DNA of 64,000 nt from Ligula intestinalis (GCA_036362985.1 JAYGXS010000004.1:11269222-11333221), one strand, 5' to 3'. Counted from the stretch's first letter, positions 11,341 through 24,040 are shown. The notes: generated by a model not told the origin, from the sequence alone. Translations and numbers: made by a program.

Positions 11341-13512
11341 CTGTAATATAAATCATGAAAAGCCAAATTAATTCAATAAATTTTCTGGTAGAGGATTGCT
11401 TCAGATAAATAAAGATGAGACCAGCTAAGTTATTATAACAGTTATTTACTACCGAAGCTCTAACTTGTGATGATTCTCCTCACTTTACAGGTTCTTAAGA
11501 CATATGGTGAGTACCAGCACTGTCGATAAGCAATCCTGCCAATTGTATAATCTTCTAGCCCCACTTAAATGCCGTGAATGAAGGTCCACTCAAACAATTG
11601 CATACGGTAACATCACCCCGCGAGAGAAGTCAAATCAGTTTTCTTCATCCACGGGCCCTAGTTGAATATGCTGTTCGCATTAACCAGGCTAGGACACAAA
11701 GCGTTATGAGCGAGCGATGAGGCGTATCGGGCGGGATGCTGTGAAGGAAAAAATTAAATCCCTCCCCCGGGACGAGTCAAGGCGATGGAAACGCCAGTCG
11801 TTCCTTTTTTATTTTACTCTCATTCGCTTAGAAAAAAACGTAAATTATTGATGAGCATGCTGAACTAAACAGCTGCTTTTTTTCAAACGTTACCCTTTTC
11901 GCAAAATGCGAGTTTCATAAATTATTTCTGAAGAAAGCGGAGAAAGAGGTGGGCCTCTGATGATAAGAACATCAAACTTACCCAGCCCACATTTTTGAGT
12001 AACTTTCGAAGAGAAGCTGCAGAATCATATGTGGTTTAGTGCTTCTAGTATATAATTTCAATTTAGTCGCATTGGTAGTGGCACTAGAAGTTTCGTTATT
12101 CTTCAAGTTTATTCATATTTGGTGCAAAAATAGCCTAGTAGGCAGACCCACGTTGTTAGTGATCATGACTTTGGAATTTCTGATGGGACTGCGGGGTAAA
12201 TATGTGGTATTTTGGTTCAAAGTTATTTTGCTCTTGCTAGAACCACCTGACTTATTTATTTATTCAAGCGGAGGTAGCCATAGTGTTAAATGATGAACTG
12301 CTTTGAGAAGAAGCATGAAACGGAACGAATCGTGCGGCGGACACTTCTCGGGACGATTTCGGCCTCGTTAAACGGAGTGGTTCTCTCGTTGACATTCAGC
12401 ATTTTTGAACACGAATGCTGAGGCCTATGTGTTTATTTGTTTCCTGACCTATTTGACTTCTTTTTATCCAGCACATTGATTTTTGTAACTAAAAAGTTCT
12501 CAAAGATTACTTTAAACGTTTCTTTTTATCTTATTTTTTTATCTTTACTCGTCAATGATGTTAGTATTCCGTGCAAAAGTAGCCCGACAAGTAGACTCAA
12601 GTTGTTAGTGATTATGATTTCGTTATTTTTGTTGGAACTGGCGAAATAAGTGTTTGGTATTTTCGTTTACAATAGGGAAATAATAGTTTAAAGACATCAC
12701 CGAAGTATAACCTAACTTCAGACTTCTGTTATACGGGAAAGATGGTAACATACTAGTTTTTCCTTTCGCATGTAAAGGTAGCATACACATAGGGAAAAAC
12801 GTATGAACATTAACCAGACGTCAGAATTTGTGACAATATATATGTATCTGTGTACCATCAGTATATTTCGTTTTAGTAATTTAACTACCGGTTACTAGTG
12901 GATAATAATTTATTGTTATTTGCTATCACTACATCCAATGATATACTACCAGCATAACTATCTTTCCAGCATTACAGGATTCAGTGATACTAATTCTCTA
13001 TCCTTAGCCACAATTATTCTAATCGCGGTGTAACCATCTTACTGACTTATCCGATTAGGCGGAGAATCAGGGTTGAATAAGGAAGGAGAAAGCCATCGTG
13101 AAGAAGAACTTCATTCGAGAGAAGCTTTACCCAGGCCCCGTGCGCATCGTGTGGCGGACACTTCTCGCGAGAATTTCGGCTTCGTAAAAACGAAGGTTTT
13201 ATCCTTGTTTTGTTAAGTGGACTGCACATCGTGTGTTGTCATCCTAAAACTCCGGCGTTGAAGCTGTTATAGTCGCCACCTAGTTGCAATCATAGCCATA
13301 GAGAGTCGAGTTGATGGTTACAGTAACAAGAACATGAACATTTTACCCGTTCTTGTATGCTGCAGATGTACTGTTAAAATCAGTCGGACACCCCCATCGC
13401 AGCGCACAGCTCGTATGTGCTGCCGGAACTAACCGTCCACGGATAAAAGAAATGACTGGGCACTAAGTCATAAAAAGAGGAAATATTTAAAGCCGGCCTT
13501 TCTGCAACAAAC
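11341..13512 (-). other. dlg: dlg intron between exons i and j, with local duplications
   Basis: An intron of 2.2 kb. It contains two diverged direct copies of a segment (about 12100-12240 and 12545-12690) and two copies of a GC-richer segment sharing the core GGCGGACACTTCTCG (12330-12420 and 13150-13200). No recognised protein is encoded; the plus-strand open frames at 12039-12293 and 12437-12649 are shadows of the duplicated AT-rich segment. Confidence 0.7.
12095..12700 (+). repeat. Diverged direct duplication within the intron
   Basis: About 12120-12240 and 12565-12690 share GTGCAAAAATAGCC/GTGCAAAAGTAGCC, GTTGTTAGTGAT and TGTTTGGTATTTT/TGTGGTATTTTGG in the same order. Each copy is followed or preceded by a GC-richer segment related to that at 13150-13200. 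Confidence 0.6.
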
Positions 13513-13966
13513 CTGTTCGAGAACTCTGTGTCCGCCCTTTGGGCACACTGTTTGCCTTGGAGCCCTGTGTAGAGTCCGTCACGGAGCGGTTTCGTGTACG
13601 GTGTTCCGGTGAGGAGGACTGGTGGTGCAGTTTGGATGGGCTTGGAGCACTACTGGAGCTTCGACTGCCCTGCTGGGACCTCTCAGTCGCCGGCGAGATG
13701 GGCAGTGACTCGATGGCATTTCCGGTGCGGTCAGTGGAGGGTTCATTGTTGGAAGAGGACAAGGACTGGGAGGGTGAGATAGAAGCACTGGGATTATTTT
13801 GATTGGCAGGTGAGGTGGCGGCGGCAGCCCGGTGCTGTTTAATGGTCGCTCTAGCTGCAGCTTCTGCGGCTCGCCGAGCCAGCACGTAGCGCTTTAAGCG
13901 TTTGGGATTGGGCACCAGGCCCACAGGACCCAGGGGTTTGCAAGTTGACGGGAGTATGCGTCTCGC
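13513..13966 (-). CDS. dlg: dlg exon i: end of SH3 plus expanded HOOK region
   Basis: A 454-bp exon with acceptor atcctag above 13966. The likely donor is GTTTGT at 13512-13507, leaving phase 1. It opens ARRILPSTCKPLGPVGLVPN, the last SH3 strands (G-x-V/L-x-P-x is the conserved I-P-S site), then PKRLKRYVLARR. After this come ~115 low-complexity residues: an Ala-rich helix-like stretch (AEAAARATIKQHRAAAA), then Ser/Pro/Gln/Asn-rich sequence with many S-S and S-P sites. In vertebrate DLG the HOOK is a shorter basic, calmodulin-contacting segment followed by conserved sequence; here most of it is replaced by compositionally biased sequence. The donor is weak but is the only one whose phase fits the next exon well. 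Confidence 0.9.
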
Positions 13967-14559
13967 CTAGGATATAATATGGAGAAATTACGTCAGAATT
14001 GAAAACGAACAGGAACCCGCTAAGAACCGGCCAGAAGAGGAGGCAGGATCACCGGGACCCTCTACCCAGGGGACACGGCGTTACACTAATTACTGCTCAT
14101 GACCCCGAACGACAGCTGTCTTCACTGACAGTTAATTAGCGTTTACCACTGTAATTGCTCCCCCCTCCCCCCGACCTCCATCCTCCTGGTTCATGTGTCT
14201 TTTCCCTTGACGACCGCTGACAGTTGATTGGCCTTTGGCCACTATAATTACCCTCCTTTTGGTTGCTGCTTCTTATCTCTGAAGATGAACTCCTGTAAGA
14301 GTTCAAAAGCTCAGGACAATAAACAAATTGATCTGGTGCTCGACAAGTCTTCTGCCTTATCCATCCCTGGAACGCGAACCTTTTCATTCATTGGGGAAAT
14401 TATGTTTACAACAACCGCAGAAACGTTGCGTCGTTGCTTAAAAATGCTTAAGTGCATTCTGTATTTGCTGTAACACTTGGTACAAAGAGAAGCATTGATG
14501 CAGTGTGTATATTCTAAAACATGCTTTGAAGGTTCCCAACATAAATAACCTTGATCATT

Positions 14560-14660
14560 GACAACAAATAGATGTGATTGCTGTGATAATATGTTTATTC
14601 GCCTGACGTTTAGAAATCCCTCGCGAATTCATCCTCAGATAAATTAAGAGGTACGGGTAC
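14560..14660 (-). repeat. Penelope-type hammerhead repeat
   Basis: Minus strand: CTGAGGA (14638-14632), helix II GAATTC..GATTTC around GCGA, then TAAAC (14612-14608) in place of GAAAC, and GTC. Followed by the family's GACGAATAAA-like tail (here GGCGAATAAACAT). Confidence 0.65.
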
Positions 14661-14694
14661 GTCAAACACAGGGAGTTGTGAAATGGAGTCGAAA

Positions 14695-14830
14695 AAGTAA
14701 AAGGGGGCCGGGATGCCCATTTCTGGCTTATGAGCCATCATCAGCGAGTCAAATGCAATTGCAAGCGTGGATCACCCGTATTTGAACCCGATTTTTTTCT
14801 GTAGCTCACTTTTACAGCCCACAGAGGCAG
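14695..14830 (-). repeat. SINE-type repeat with intact-looking hammerhead core (14711-14750)
   Basis: Minus-strand copy. CTGATGA is perfect (14744-14738); helix II TGGCTCATAAGCCA has a 5-bp stem; GAAA (14723-14720) follows; helix III ATGGGCAT is near-palindromic. Helix I is poor in this copy. It lies 60 bp from a Penelope-type hammerhead repeat. Confidence 0.72.
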
Positions 14831-15049
14831 TTAGATAGCAACTAGTGGGATAGGAAAAATGGATCCGACAAAGCAAAGGGGATAGTAGGTTTTTACGAAT
14901 GAAGGAGAAGGTTCGCGTCTAAGATATTTGCATGGATAAGGAAGAGGGTTTATCGAGCACCGGACCAATTTGCTTATTATCTTGAGCTTTTGGACTCTTT
15001 GCACATTTAACTCGTTCATCCTAGGAACGGGGTTGGCTATTTCGACAGA

Positions 15050-15300
15050 AAGCAAGTCGTCTACGAAATATGCTGTTCCAGTTGTGGTGCACTTGTGGTC
15101 AAACCGGGAAAGCTCTATCCACCCGCATCGATAAACACCAGCTAGCGGCCAGGAAAAGATATCAGTTATCGAAGTTTGCCATGCACCCACTGGACACAGG
15201 ACACGCATTTGCATGGAAGCAAACCCAAATCCTTTGCGTCTACTCAAGTAGGTGGGGCCGCAAATTCCTGAAGTTAATGCACTCAGACGAGGTATGCATA
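15050..15300 (+). pseudogene. Broken GIY-YIG endonuclease fragment of a second Penelope-like element
   Basis: Plus strand. One frame reads VVYEICCSSCG, another continues GQTGKALSTRIDKHQLAAR and then HPLDTGHAFAWKQTQIL. These are the two halves of the GIY-YIG core split by a frameshift around 15090-15100, where the Y-V-G part is lost. Compare the intact frame at 26 kb (C-S-C-G, G-E-T-G-K-R-V-L-T-R). A hammerhead repeat of the same element type lies 400 bp upstream in opposite orientation. Confidence 0.75.
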
Positions 15301-17484
15301 TCGGTTTGGATGTCAGCTAAACATCTTTCAAGATCAGATGGAAGCAATAACCGCAAAGATTAAGTGCAGGTGAAAAATATTACCCCCTGAACGCATTATG
15401 GAATGCGGGTGACAGCTACATGTTCCCACGGGACGTTTAAGTAACCACGCGTGACGTCTACGTTCTTACACTCTGACCACCATAGAAGCTTGGGTTTTTG
15501 CACAATTCCCATTTGTCTGATGACGAGTTGAGGAACCAGGCTCGAAAATTCACGAATTAAGCATATTTCTTTCCCAAAGGACTTTATTGTTTATCATAAA
15601 TATTTCTTGGGGTACCGATATTTCACTACATACGAACGTTTATCTGTATAACTCAGTACAGCAGAGAGGTCTAGGTACAGGAGCCAGTCTATCAATTTTG
15701 AAAAAAAGTTTTGGTTTTAAAGCAGCCCTCCTCTACGGAACTTCAACAGTTTTGGCAGAAGTATATTCTCCAATATCCCTGGAAAAGCCGTTGTGAAGCA
15801 TGCGCGTGCGAGGACTTGGGACCAGGACCATGACAATTCACGGCTCACGCAATGCTGACTGAATGCGAACGTTTTGGCACACTCCTATTTGAATGATCTT
15901 TGTTCAGACCGATAAAAATGATTCTCTGCTCGTACATTGTTGTCAGTTTTGTTTTTAGTTTTCAAAAGCAGCGCGCAATCAAACCAACTGTCGGATGCAA
16001 ACAATTTGGGTTTGTTTCAACTCAAGGCTTAACTTAGGCACACCCCGTCTGAACTATATTTCTTTTAACTATAACTCCCCATAACAAGCTGGTATTGTGG
16101 CTGCATTTTGCAACAGTTAATGTCTGTAAGGGCAACGTGGTGGTTGGCCGTTCTAGTGACAGGCGAATATTTTAGCTGTGACTTTTGTTAGCATTTAGGA
16201 CAGAGTTAAAATCTACAGTGGTTTCTTTTTGCATGAAGTGCAAACGGAAATTTCGAAATGTGGTTTTAACTAGAACAAATTACTGAATTAAGGTTATATT
16301 ATTGATTATTGTGCGGCCTATGAACAGTCATTTTTCAGTCCCCTTCAGGAGACCGGAGTTTAAGAGAGCTTTTTTTCGAAGATCCGAAAACGCCTTCACC
16401 TTACGAATGGCTGCTTAGATAGTATGAATTTTTTCCTTTACCTTCAATGCCCCAATAACTTTAACCCGTATTTATAAAAACATGCTGAAATATGCATCTT
16501 TTTCGTATTTTGATAGCAAAGCACTCTTACTTGTACATTCTATACTAGAATAAAGCGTTCCTTTTGGTTGGTATATGCTGTCTAAAGGAAACGGGGCAAC
16601 AGCAGTTTAAGAAGTGCACCACATGTACGTCCAATCCCAATTTTTTTTCCTATGGAAATGGTTTTTATGAGTGTTTCATGGGCGGAAAATTAGAAAAGGC
16701 AGGGAAATATGCTTTGATAACTGATGTGTGCATTTTTAGTTTATTGTTCTTAGAAAGGTTGTTGATTTATAGCAGAAGGTTTTCCTTATCCGTATTTTTG
16801 TTTAACCTTCTGCGGAAAAATCCACATTATCAACGTGCAGTCTTGTTTAAATTCTTAAAAAAAGAAATGCTGGTTAGGAAATCGTCTGATTCAACTGAAG
16901 TCAGGTCCAACTTAGCACTCTGGTGTTAGATTCGTATAGTCCACGGCGAGTAGCGCCGCGCACATGCTCAATTTACATCCGGAACAACGTACTCCCAGCG
17001 GCCGTGGGAAACATTCAAATGAAGTTTTCCAATTAACACTTATTTCAACTTCTTTAACTGCCAATTCCATTTCTTAACCCCCGAAACCCCTTATAACTAC
17101 CGTTTTTGTAGGACAAAATCCTGGGACATCGGATATATGAGGTGCATTACTTACACTTATTTTGCCGGAAATTGAATATTTCTGCATGCTTTATGAAAAA
17201 TTCACCAAATTCTTATAGATGCTGCTATGGATGTAGATATATTATGCATAAAAATTTAAAAATCGTCAAAAGTCTCATAACGAGAGAAGTTTTAAAACTG
17301 AAGTTTTAAATTATAAAGCCTCAGGAAGTCTTAAGATGGCAACAAACAAAAACCAGAAGAAAATGTTGGCACGCGCCTCCTATAAACTATGTATTGGATG
17401 TCTATAAAAATCGACAAGCAATGAGACAATACATAATATATAAGTGTCCATTTGTTAGAGCGTAAGATTTATAGAGACTGATAG

Positions 17485-17645
17485 AAAGAAGCATGCTCAA
17501 AAGCCGGCATCCTGACGTGGATTAAAGCTCTTGACATTAGACTGTATGAAAATGAATATCAAAACCCAGATTAAGTAATTAACGCCGAGTTTGAAAAATA
17601 TTGGAAATGTCGGTTGACCTTTGGTAAGGCAAGACATCTAATGTA
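17485..17645 (+). repeat. GCCGGC-core dispersed repeat, copy 3
   Basis: CAAAAGCCGGCATCCTGACG at its start, then a diverged body with TTGACATTAGACTG paralleling TTGGGATTAGATTG of copy 1. Confidence 0.6.
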
Positions 17646-18329
17646 TGTAAGGAAGATGCACGTTTTATTAATGAGACATCAAGCGTATTAGGTTGAGTTT
17701 TAAACTAGTTCAAGAGACCCACATTGGGGACCTAGTCCGGTTACTCAGATGAATACTTCTGTCGTCCCAGTGATCGTGCGATATTTCCTTTGCATCCAGA
17801 ACTTTGGATCAGCGTAGTTGCATTCGTTCTTGAAATCTACAGCAGATTCCCTACGTCATGAAATATCAAACGAAAGTCCTAAATGTGTCTTCAAGTGGAA
17901 AAATTATTCAAGTATATTCGAAATATTGATTAGCGTGCATTTTAATCTCAAGATATTTCAGTCACCTCGGGATTCCGGCCTTTTAAGCAACATCTTTCTG
18001 ACCGCCTGCAAAAAATTGTGTTCTGGCGAAATTGCTACTCAAGGAGTGTGGATTTCTTCATAGATTTTCAAAACCCTTAGAAAGGCAAATAAATTTCAAG
18101 AATATGCATACAATACTTTTTTTCCAGTTCTTGCTTTGCAGAAGTTTGCCCCCTGGAACTGACAGGACAAAGAGCTCATGGCGCAATCGTTATGGCATTA
18201 GACCCCAATTAATTCAATGAAATTCTATTTGAAAAAGACAGGATTTAAGTTAAACTTTAGTTTTCAAGCAGGACACCAAAGTCCTACATTTGGGTAATAG
18301 GGTCGGTTGGTAAACAAAATTATATCGTT

Positions 18330-19020
18330 TGGCATTAAAGGGGAAGGAAAATATAAATAAAAACGTTGACCACGTAAACGTAGAGCAAAATGAAGAAGGC
18401 ATTACAATACAATAATGATTGATATAAAAAACACTTCATTAATAAAATGTGCAACTACGCAAACATCCACAACTACTTAAATTTGCGAAACAACACAAAA
18501 GCCTACGAACTTCTGCGATTAAAGTAAATATTAGTGAAAAATAAAATAAAAAGAAATATCGCTAAAAACTTTAAAACTCAACAACGAAGTAAACCTAAAA
18601 TAACGTAACCTCAGTAAAGAAAGGTAAATTATACTTAATTAAACTAACTAAGCTAACACTAACTGACTAAAAATAAAGTCAACTTACTAAAGAAAGGTAA
18701 ACTAAGCTAAAATAACTCAATTAAAAACAAGTCTAAATCTAAAATAAAACAAATAAAACATTTAAATGAACTAAAAGCTAAATTTAAATCTAAACTTAAA
18801 TATTAAAAAGTTATGTAATTCAAACTAACTAAATAAGATTGAAGTAAAATGGTTAAGATTTAAATTTGAAAAGCAACCGCCCGTGGCCAATAAACCTAAA
18901 ACTCAACCCAAACATAAATTACAACCTAACTTGACCAAATAAACTAAACTTAACTAAACTAAAAAGAAATATAAAACTAAAATAAAGCCAAAAAACTTAA
19001 TAATTTATTTTAAAAACTTT
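18330..19020. repeat. A-rich degenerate tract of AACTAAA-like units
   Basis: A strongly A-biased plus strand with many loosely repeated CTAAA/AACTAAACT units and almost no G. A shorter tract of the same look lies at 52270-52440. Confidence 0.75.
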
Positions 19021-19534
19021 AAATTTACAGGAAAATCAATAAACTGTTATTAAATTGGTTGTGTTTCTCTTTTTGTGTATAGCGTACCAAACCTTGGTGC
19101 CAAATGTAAGACTATCTTAACAATTTTGCAAAATAGATTTAAATTCCACTTATAGCAGTTTAGTGTCAGCTGCCGAAATCAATAATTTATGTTACTAAAC
19201 GTTCTGCACTCTCTCTAGAGCTCACTTTCTGAGATGGAAATATACAGAACCGTCTTACTAGCAATCAAAAATTGATATCCTCTCAATTGTTTAACCATGT
19301 CGAAAAAACGTATTCCGTAAAAAACGGCGAAAAAGCCTGCTATCGTTTATGATTTAATATTATATTCTTTTTGAGGGAATGCTGCTTGACTGAAACATAT
19401 ACAAATTCGTTGCTCAAATACTTAACAGTCCATTCTATCGAGTTGACACATATAATTTTACTTTGAACAAAAACACAATTTTGTGGCTTCTGTGTAAAAA
19501 AGATGATAGCAAAACCACAAAAAGATCTCCATAC

Positions 19535-19770
19535 CTGCCACCAAACGGTGTCGGCAGTGTTGATAATTTGCAGTACATCTCCTGAGTGAAGTGCTAGCAC
19601 ATTCTTTGGGATAGCCTCATTTTGCATGCTAGTGGGATCAAAATCAGTCAGAACACGGACAAATAATCCCGCAGCTTCTACGGACTGTGCAGATCTGTGT
19701 TCATCCAAATTTGGATCACCAGATGAATTTGAATTTTGCCGTGAAAACTGCTCTTCCAGTTTTTTATAAT
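19535..19770 (-). CDS. dlg: dlg exon h: PDZ3-SH3 linker and first part of SH3
   Basis: A 236-bp exon with acceptor caattatag above 19770 and donor GTATGG at 19534-19529 (phase 0). It starts DYKKLEEQFSRQ, equivalent to the short helix after PDZ3 in DLG (EEYSRFEAKI type). About 20 polar residues (NSNSSGDPNLDEHRSAQ) precede SH3. SH3 begins LFVRVLTDFDP, with ALHSGDVLQIIN and ending TVWWQ. The A-L-x-D-Y motif of canonical SH3 is L-T-D-F here. The double Trp before the break corresponds to the conserved EWWQA of MAGUK SH3. MAGUK SH3 domains do not bind ordinary proline ligands strongly; they pack against GK. Confidence 0.94.
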
Positions 19771-21798
19771 CTATAATTGAAAAAAATTGTAAACAGTCGG
19801 TCATTTATCATGAAATTTTTGTTTTTTCTAAAGATTAGTTTGCGAAGCTCTGAAAAGGGACTTACTTCCAAGGAATTGGAAAATAACAAGCTCTGGTAAT
19901 TATTTAACAATAATGTATGTATTACAGATAAGGTATTGAAAGCCTTTTAAGTTCAGAATCGTAAATCGTTCAGATCTTCTTTGTAGATTTCTGTCTTCGA
20001 AGGGGCATACAGTTAATGTAGAATTAGCTACAACCAGTTAGCAAACGAAAAACTGTTTTCCTTTTGGTAGTATGACAAATGTGGACGGAAGAAGCAGACC
20101 ATTATTGCACCCATTCTTAACGCGGAAAAAACAAGCACTTTTGTGTTACTGTATAAGGGGAATAATATCGAAGTCCTACTATGAAACTACCGATTACTGC
20201 TTAAACGATCATATCTACGTGGACGATAAATGAGATTAGTAATCAAAGCGGTGCATACTACGACCCTCCGTTGCAAGTGAAATAAACATAAGATTTAGTA
20301 GTAGTAAGCCATCCTTTCCAATAACGGGAAGGTCAATTGCATTAACTGCCTGCAGTTCGCAACTCAGTGGTTAAATCGCACCGAAGGATGTGGATGGACA
20401 AGAAAGCGCTTGTAAATTACGGCACTGTTAGTGTAATGAGTCACGGGGTTTACTGACTTTAATTTCTAGCTTATGTTAATAAAACTACAGATCAACGTCT
20501 AGATTAAGATGCTGACTTAAATCACTCAAGACAGAACAACATTAGGATGAACTGCGTAGTTATTCACCGTGCTAACAATAAAGGCACTCGCTAAAAGCAA
20601 AGACCAATGTGTTTTGCTCATCTTCTGTGGCCGCATAATAAAACTGTGAGCTATTAGGCTCGCTAGTAGACTTCGAGCACTTTTCAGGGGCTTCCGGGTA
20701 CGCAAACACTGCTTTCATCCTGCCTTTTGCTCATTTTGAGATCGCAATTATGGTCATGATAAGGCAATATATACCCCAGTCCAAAAATCTGCGATTTGTC
20801 CTAAAGTCATGCTCAATCTCGAAAAAGATTACTGCAAAACTTGGAAAAAATCCAGCTATGTTTCCCTAGTTTTCTCTAAACAAGTGACATCCATTTCGTG
20901 CATTAATATCTTCAAAACTTAAAAAATGCAGCAGTTTTCTGACTGTACATTCTTTTGTCATTAAATGAATGCCAGTGGGCCTTAGGGAGGAGAACACAAA
21001 TTAGTACATTTTCCAGGAGCCTAGTCAGTACATTATCCAGTCATCGGAATATATTTTCTTCTTTTATTCGCAAAATTCCTTTGTTTCTGCTTAGCGTCAG
21101 AAAGGGCAGCATACGCCTTTTGAATTAAGAAGAATTAGGGGGCAGGACAAGAATCACCCTACAGTGCGCACAATACAACTAGCTTACTATTACTAAGTTT
21201 TTTAAAAAACATAAGTGTGCTGATTGCATGCTGGTGCAAACTATAGTTCCGATTTCACATTCTTTGAAAAATATTCTCTACAAACCCTTGCCCTTTTTGC
21301 ACCCAATTCCGAGTATGTGGTATACGTATGCTAAGAAGCACACATAGCCATTGCAGCAAATTTCATTTTCGTTATCTTAATAATGCTGAGCGGAATGTTG
21401 TCGTGTTTCCAAATCAACTGCTGCTGTCAGATAAGTCAATTTTACAAAGTTAAGGTGCACTTTAAGCGTACGCTTTAACTTTGTGTTATTTCCTTTAGCC
21501 AATCTGCCTAAAATTTTTGTCTGAGCAGTCCGTTTAGACAGCTCTTTAAAAGACTCCAATTCATTCACCAAACCTCTCAACTGTGGAAACGTCGCTTGGG
21601 GCAAAATGTAGTTAGATCGCGAAGAAACCACTGGATGGCGCACAAACGCATTAAAATGATTAGATTCTCAGGCAGAAGGCTAAGTTACGGTTGTTGAAAG
21701 TGAAACAGCAAATAAAGTTTTAAGCGGACATCTAAAAGTAGGAAATATTAAACGAAATGAAGGTAGGCGCATGACACAAACAAAGTTATGAAACGTAC
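19771..21798 (-). other. dlg: dlg intron between exons g and h
   Basis: An intron of 2.0 kb, AT-rich. I see no repeat family shared with the rest of the window and no coding sequence. The open frame at 21377-21643 on the minus strand is not recognised. Confidence 0.75.
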
Positions 21799-21901
21799 CG
21801 TCGGGAGCGAAGACCAACACAAGATCAACTCTGTTAGGCGCGGTTTTAAGCAGAATGGCTGCATCTTCGTGGTTGGATTCGTCCAACTCAACACCGTTTA
21901 C
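21799..21901 (-). CDS. dlg: dlg exon g: second half of PDZ3
   Basis: A 103-bp exon with acceptor ttgaaag above 21901 and donor GTACGT at 21798-21793. It enters in phase 0 and leaves in phase 1. It encodes VNGVELDESNHEDAAILLK, then a final strand VDLVLVFAPD. The pattern VNGVxL, then NHEDAA, parallels the VNSVDL and SHEQAA of vertebrate PDZ3, including the helix His. It is 9.5 kb from the previous exon, in the longest intron of the gene. Identification relies on fit of frame, phase and PDZ pattern together; any one alone would be weak in so short an exon. Confidence 0.92.
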
Positions 21902-23899
21902 CTTTCAAAAGTGAGGAAGAGTGCGCTGCTTTAAAAAAGCAATTGGACAAGAGCTCAACATAAGTAGTTAGACATTTTTTGACTATTTATTTAGTCCACA
22001 TTTCCCAAAAACTCTAAAAGTGAATGCACTAGTTTTGCCTGTTTTTTTTATTCCGCTAAGAATAGGACAAAATGGAAACTAGGCAATAAAGGATGGTCAG
22101 TTAATTATATTGAATTGTTTAAAAATAACTCTTATTTTTTACAATCATACAGTTTAACAAAATGGAAAGTTATCCATAACTTAACACGTTGGGGTACAGA
22201 TCTGGATAAAAAGTTTAATTTGAAGCAAATAACTACAGAGAAGACTGTTATTAATACTGACTAATGTTCACATTGACAGTAATGAGAAAAGCTGCCAGCA
22301 TGGCAACTAAAGCAGCATTTGTGTATGTTGGTAATAATTTATTTAGCAGGGTGTGGAGGCTATCAGTTTAATTATTCTTAACGATATTTTAAATAAATTC
22401 TAAAACTTTGTTTGAGGACTTTAATCCAACTGTATACGATTATAAACAAGGCAATTTAAAAGTACACCTGTTACACCTTAATACAAAAGCAAATACATTA
22501 ATGTTGCAGGCAATGTGGTCAAAGTTTAAGGAGGAAAAAAGGACAAATTTTTAGCGCCTTTTATATAAGTTTTCGTCTGAAAAACCTGTCTCGGAAGGTT
22601 GTATGTATTATCTATAGCAACATGTTTGCGAAAATGATATAGCACCTTTCGCTGTGAGTCAGGACGGGTTGTTAAGTGAGTACATTCCTATATGAAGCCA
22701 AAGTAACCGTTTATTTAAAAACTACATGTTCTTAAAACGAATGAAATACACTCATCTACTTACAACGTTTGAAAATACAAAATTTGGTCTTGATGAAAAA
22801 TATCAGACAAATAAACGGAGATAATGTATATAGTTCTGTAAAGCACGTAAGGTTACCGAAGAGAAAATATTATAACACATTCAGTGTTTTGCTTGCTTTC
22901 GAGTGTACGTTTAAAGGGAGGAAATATGCCAAATGATAAAATCGTTGGATTACTACGAACACTTAAACATAACTGATGCGTACGTTAACGAGCGTCTGCA
23001 ATTAAAGAAAATCTCAGTTGGAATCAGCTGTTCAGATAGCTTTCTGGATGGTATGTTGCGCTTTCTAGACGAGTTTTGGAAATGCACAAATGTAAGGTAG
23101 AAAAATAATTCCAACTCATTCAATCTTCTTATATGTGCATTTCTTCCCTCAATTATAGTTATTCATTCAGAACCTTGTTCCCTTTAAGCTAATCGAAACA
23201 AGTTAACCCTTTTTTAAATATAAAATCTTACGGACCAAATCAAAAGTATCAGTCACATTGCAGTCTGCAATCCAGTGTTTCAGGGAAACCAACTTTCCAC
23301 TTAAAATATTAGACTCAGAAGTATTGAAGGAAGTCTTGCCACAGACAGCAAATTGAACTGAAACGATGCTACTTCTGTAACAAAATGTCGGTAAATTTGG
23401 TTTGCGAGCACCTTTAGCAGGAGTTTGTTTAGTGAAACAAATTATTCACTTCTTAGTAAAGTGCGCTTTAAAACAGTCAAAATAAGACGCATTTGCAAGC
23501 ATGGCTATTTGTATCCTTGAGTAATGAAACATTGGTAACGAAAGGTAAAAAATATATAGAGAACGCCAAAGAAGCTACGTTGAGCATCTGATATTTAAAC
23601 CTATATTTTAACGTTTAAACACGTCAAGCCGTCGAAACTTTATGCCAAATTAGCACTTATCTGAATCATATCGGCTGTACCGAGACTATTACGGCGTTCA
23701 GCATGTAGGTTTGCAGCAGACGCATCTGTTGGTTAGATCCGATAACTTGGAAATTTTGGACGTTTTAAACAATCCATTTGACACAGTTGTGCGAATTTTA
23801 GTGGCCCAGGTGGGATTTGAAACAACTCTAGCAAAGAGAAGACTTTATACTACTGAGCTGTGAGACTTCAACTTAGAACTGTGAAGTAAATAACACTTG

Positions 23900-24040
23900 A
23901 GTCGAATTCCCCTGAGTGATGGTTGCATTAAAGCCTTTCCCTTGTTGGCATGGGTTCGAATCCTACCGAGGCCACGAGGGTATTTGTAAATGGGTCAAAT
24001 GAATTATTTTAACGTGTAAAACCCTCAACTGATTAATTTT
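23900..24040 (+). repeat. tRNA-derived SINE (second family), copy 1
   Basis: Contains GGCATGGGTTCGAATCCTAC, a tRNA B-box-like segment, followed by a GAGGCCACGAG stretch and the family tail TGGGTCAAATGAATTATTTT. The A-box half is eroded. A true tRNA is unlikely because no acceptor stem closes and the same tail recurs elsewhere. Confidence 0.72.

Larger units (their letters stand above)
13967..19534 (-). other. dlg: dlg intron between exons h and i
   Basis: An intron of 5.6 kb. It contains Penelope-type and SINE-type hammerhead repeats (14598-14755), a broken GIY-YIG endonuclease fragment (15050-15300), a GCCGGC-type repeat (17485-17645) and a long A/T-rich degenerate tract (18330-19020). The plus-strand open frame 16564-16929 (121 codons, Phe/Lys-rich, with a few Cys) resembles nothing I know and is probably chance. 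Confidence 0.75.

Noticed and set aside
13539..13802. Plus-strand open frames over dlg exon i
   Set aside because: Shadows of the Ser/Ala-rich dlg exon, long only because of its biased composition.
16564..16929. 121-codon plus-strand open frame with several Cys
   Set aside because: Composition follows the AT-rich background; no family motif; no start context or neighbours supporting a gene.
18330..19020. Considered as a CRISPR-like or satellite array
   Set aside because: Units are loose and of no fixed length; it is A-rich low-complexity sequence in a eukaryotic intron.
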